Origin: an uncultured Bacteroidales bacterium
Lineage (GTDB): Bacteria > Bacteroidota > Bacteroidia > Bacteroidales > UBA932
DNA length: 8,723 nt
NCBI GenBank assembly: GCA_946062035.1
Contig: CAMGTS010000044.1
Location: 1-8,723 of the forward strand
Direction of reading: 5' to 3'
This document shows positions 6,391 through 8,723 of this stretch, one piece after another. Each line of letters begins with the position of its first letter. Position 1 is the stretch's first letter. The translations under genes were made by a program, and so were the position numbers. A model generated the notes under the pieces. That model did not search any database. It worked only from the letters and a program-made list of their open reading frames with translations, and was not told the DNA's origin.

Positions 6391-7410
6391 TTAAAGAAGT
6401 TCTATGCCCTCCGACTTGCATTTGGAGCGCATTTCTTCGGGCCATATGCTGCTCTGCACTTCACCTATATGGGCTTTGCGCAGAAGGAACATACAAAGCC
6501 GCGATTGACCTATGCCTCCGCCTATGGTGTAGGGGAGCTCTCCTGCGAGCAGTTTGCTGTGGAACATAAGGCTTTCCTTGTACTCCTCACCCCTCAGTGC
6601 GAGCTGGAGCTTGAGTGCGCTTTCGTCCACCCTGATACCCATACTGGAAATCTCGAAAGCCTCTTCGAGAACGGAATTCCACAGAAGCAGGTCGCCGTTA
6701 AGTCCGCAGTAGCCGTCGCTGTTAATGGTGCTCCAGTCGTCGTAATCTGCCGCCCTTGAGTCGTGCGCCTGACCATTGGAGAGCGGGGCTCCTATGCCTA
6801 TAATGAATACGGTGCCCCACTTGCGTACGATTTCGTCCTCTCTTTGTTTGGGATTCAGGTCGGGGTATATCTGCAGCAGCTCTTCTGAGTGGATAAAATG
6901 GATTTCGTCGCTGAGCTGGGGCTCAATCTGGGGATATTCCACAAATATCTTGTTTTCAGTGACTTTGATGGCTTCATATATTCTGCGGACAGTCTTTTTC
7001 AGAAAGTCCAGATTCCGCTCTTCCTTGCGTATGACCTTTTCCCAGTCCCACTGGTCCACATATATTGAGTGCAGATTGTCCAGATGCTCGTCGGGACGAA
7101 GGGTATTCATATCGGTGTAGATACCCCTGCCAGGCTAGACTCCCAACTGGGCGAGCTTCAGCCTCTTCCATTTGGCCAGCGAATGCACAACTTCGGCCCT
7201 CTGTTCTCCCATATCCTTGATGGGGAAGCCGACGGGCCTTTCCACCCCGTTCAGCTCGTCATTCAGACCGGTGTTGGAGAGGACAATCATAGGTGCGGTA
7301 ACCCTCAAAAGTGCAAGTTGGGCCGAGAGGTTGTTCTGGAACATATCCTTCACGCTCTTGATGGCCTTTTCAGTGTTCTCGATGCTGCCGAGCAAATTCT
7401 TGTAACTCAT
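6391..7410 (-). pseudogene. asnA: Aspartate-ammonia ligase gene interrupted by one in-frame TAG
   Basis: AsnA makes asparagine from aspartate, ammonia and ATP through an aspartyl-adenylate; its fold is like class II aminoacyl-tRNA synthetases. The frame from ATG 7410-7408 to TAA 6393-6391 has 339 codons, close to the family length (E. coli 330), and aligns from end to end. Codon 92 is TAG (7137-7135), and the same frame continues with PGRGIYTDM. Relatives have Glu there (EPGYGIYTDM), so GAG to TAG is the simplest change. Before the stop lie Asp51 and Lys82 (HSLAKWKR), the equivalents of E. coli Asp46 and Lys77. After it lie Arg105 (LRPDE), Gln120 and Asp122 (VDQWDWE), AADYDDWS and GGGIGQSRL. 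Neither half can be active alone. All else is intact, so the lesion is recent, a sequencing error, or read through. A restart at ATG 7110 would give a 239-residue fragment. It is probably co-transcribed with the regulator 17 nt upstream. Confidence 0.9.
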
Positions 7411-7427
7411 GACGATAGTTTTGGAAA

Positions 7428-8723
7428 TTATTTTTTCTGCTGTTTCCGGTACTCCGAAGGGGTAAGCTGCGTGACGTTCTTGAAGGCACGGACAAAGTTG
7501 GGATATGCTTCGAAACCGCAGCGCTCAGCCACCTCGTACAAGTTCATCTGCGAGTTCGTGTCCAGCAGGTTCTTCGCCCTCTGGATTTTGAGACGCTGGA
7601 TGTAGCTTGAGGGGTTGTGGCTCGTGAGTGCGACAATCCGGCGGTAGAAGCGGCTAACGCTCATACATACGCAGGCAGCGATGCTGGCAACGTCCGTCTT
7701 TTTGCCTTCATCCATAAGGGAGTTTACTGTATCTGCTACCTTGAGCAGGAACTGCAGGTCGGCATCGTCGGCCTCGACGATGGCCTCCTTCTCAACCTCT
7801 TTGTGCTCCTTGGCTGCCCGGGCGTACTGGTCGCGCATAGCGATATACCGCTCCAGCTCCTTGAGCTTACGCTGCTGCAGTCGGCTCGTGTAGAACCACA
7901 CCGCCCCGATGAACAGCACCAGGAAGGTCAGAGCGACAATCCCGAGAACGAGGACGCGATTCCTCATCCTCGCCTTCTCCTCCTGCCGTATCAGTTCCTC
8001 GGTCCTGAACTTTACGTTGAACTCGCTTACCGCCTGCTGCATGTCACGGTGGTAGATGGAGTCCTTCAGCGTAGAATACCGCAGCAGATGCTTGTCCGCC
8101 CTGCCCGGATCGCTCTCCCTCAGCGCCTCGTACAGCCCCCTCTGTGCGCGGCTCTCTCCGTACATATCGCCCCGCTCGGCATACACCCCGGCGGCGAGCT
8201 CAAAGTGAGCGACAGCCTCTTTTTTGTGCCCCCGTTTGGATAGAAGTTCTCCCATCTGGTTATGGCAGATGGACAGGGAGCCCAGATTGCCGGCCTCCTC
8301 CAGAATAGGTATCGCCCTCTCAAGCGACTGCTCCGCCGCATCTTCCTGACCCAGAGCCAGCTGGGCCGAGGCCATCTGCGAGAGTCGTATGCCGGTCCGG
8401 GCCGAATTGCCTTGCAGGGAGTCCAGCCGGAAAGCCCTGAGAGCATAGTCCAGCGACTTCTGGTTCTCGCCCCTGATGTGATAAACTTCCGAAGCCATTC
8501 CGTAGTGTATGGGCAGCAGAGTGGTATCCTTCGCATCCTCGCAAATGCGTATGGCCTCCAGAATATATTTCTCGCTCTCGTCCAGTTGCTTGGCCGTAAG
8601 GCAGATGCCTGCAAGCGAATTGAGGGCGCTGCCCACGCCGCTATCGTCACCCTGCCCGCGGCATATCTCCAGGCTCCGGCTCACGTGTTCGACCGCCTTC
8701 GCATAGTCCGTCCTGCGGAAATG
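7428..8723 (-). CDS. TPR-transmembrane-AraC-type transcriptional regulator, 5' end outside window
   Basis: The frame stays open to the right edge, so the N-terminus is missing; 431 residues are visible. Numbered from that edge, residues 1 to about 205 are TPR-like helical repeats (for example AVEHVSRSLEI and DESEKYILEAIRI). Residues about 225-255 are charged. A single membrane helix (RVLVLGIVALTFLVLFIGAV) lies near 257-279, and a charged, coiled-coil-like linker follows to about 320. Residues about 328-426 are an AraC-family DNA-binding domain with two HTH motifs: VASIAACVCMSVSRFYRRI and LYEVAERCGFEAYPNFVRAF, ending TPSEY. By analogy with Bacteroidetes proteins of this layout, the TPR part would lie outside the inner membrane and the HTH part in the cytoplasm. 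The ligand and targets are unknown. The gene is clearly GC-richer than the ribosomal genes and the TA module. asnA follows 17 nt later on the same strand. GTG at 8684 is internal, not a start. Confidence 0.88.
   Translation of the reverse strand, partial: HFRRTDYAKAVEHVSRSLEICRGQGDDSGVGSALNSLAGICLTAKQLDESEKYILEAIRICEDAKDTTLLPIHYGMASEVYHIRGENQKSLDYALRAFRLDSLQGNSARTGIRLSQMASAQLALGQEDAAEQSLERAIPILEEAGNLGSLSICHNQMGELLSKRGHKKEAVAHFELAAGVYAERGDMYGESRAQRGLYEALRESDPGRADKHLLRYSTLKDSIYHRDMQQAVSEFNVKFRTEELIRQEEKARMRNRVLVLGIVALTFLVLFIGAVWFYTSRLQQRKLKELERYIAMRDQYARAAKEHKEVEKEAIVEADDADLQFLLKVADTVNSLMDEGKKTDVASIAACVCMSVSRFYRRIVALTSHNPSSYIQRLKIQRAKNLLDTNSQMNLYEVAERCGFEAYPNFVRAFKNVTQLTPSEYRKQQKK

Noticed and set aside
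6182..6445. 87-residue minus-strand ORF rich in Cys and Asn
   Set aside because: It overlaps the end of asnA in another frame, its Cys/Asn pattern comes from the 12-nt repeat, and it has no family-like motif. Kept only as part of the unexplained stretch.
7135..7137. Genome-wide recoding of TAG as a sense codon
   Set aside because: rplW ends in TAG at its normal C-terminus two bases before rplB, and no other gene in the window has an internal TAG. One isolated codon is better explained by mutation or error.
7069..8243. Long plus-strand open frames (7069-7605 and 7617-8243) opposite asnA and the AraC-type regulator
   Set aside because: They are antisense to two genes with clear family motifs, show no recognisable product, and are expected by chance opposite GC-rich coding sequence.

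Overview
The window comes from a Bacteroidota genome, most likely order Bacteroidales. The ribosomal proteins have Bacteroidetes features, such as the L22 N-terminal extension and the L2 segment [17 protein letters not shown] TAnnTTTG-type promoter with a TTTG -33 element precedes the toxin-antitoxin pair. The rightmost gene is a TPR-transmembrane-AraC regulator of a type common in this group. Almost every gene ends in TAA.

Positions 1-2561 (+): the tail of rplW, then rplB, rpsS, rplV and rpsC in standard S10-operon order with tight spacing. A strong intrinsic terminator follows rpsC directly. rplP, rpmC, rpsQ and rplN, which normally follow, are absent, so the S10/spc cluster is cut here.

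Positions 2562-5221 (+): two tandem exported serine hydrolases of the beta-lactamase / class C PBP fold. They are about 70% identical over their last 265 residues, lie 31 nt apart, and are followed by a second clear terminator. They look like a recent duplication and most resemble the E. coli YfeW (PBP4B)-like group and the C-terminal hydrolase domain of some Bacteroidetes NagZ proteins.

Positions 5222-6019 (+): a low-GC higBA-type toxin-antitoxin module, with toxin before antitoxin and a 14-nt overlap. It has its own well-matched promoter and an upstream inverted repeat.

Positions 6020-6390: a 371-nt convergent intergenic stretch with no credible gene. It holds a threefold 12-nt-period repeat, a small perfect inverted repeat and a start-less open frame, and may be a decayed or dispersed element.

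Positions 6391-8723 (-): a more GC-rich pair transcribed leftward. First comes the C-terminal part of a TPR/membrane/AraC-type regulator, whose 5' end is outside the window. Seventeen nt downstream is asnA (aspartate-ammonia ligase). asnA is full length and well conserved but carries one in-frame TAG at codon 92, between two groups of active-site residues, so it is probably a recent pseudogene unless the base is an error or the stop is read through.

I found no RNA gene, CRISPR array, intact insertion sequence or clear new multi-gene system. The points most worth checking are the amber codon in asnA, the truncated ribosomal operon, the paralogous hydrolase pair and the unexplained 6020-6390 stretch.
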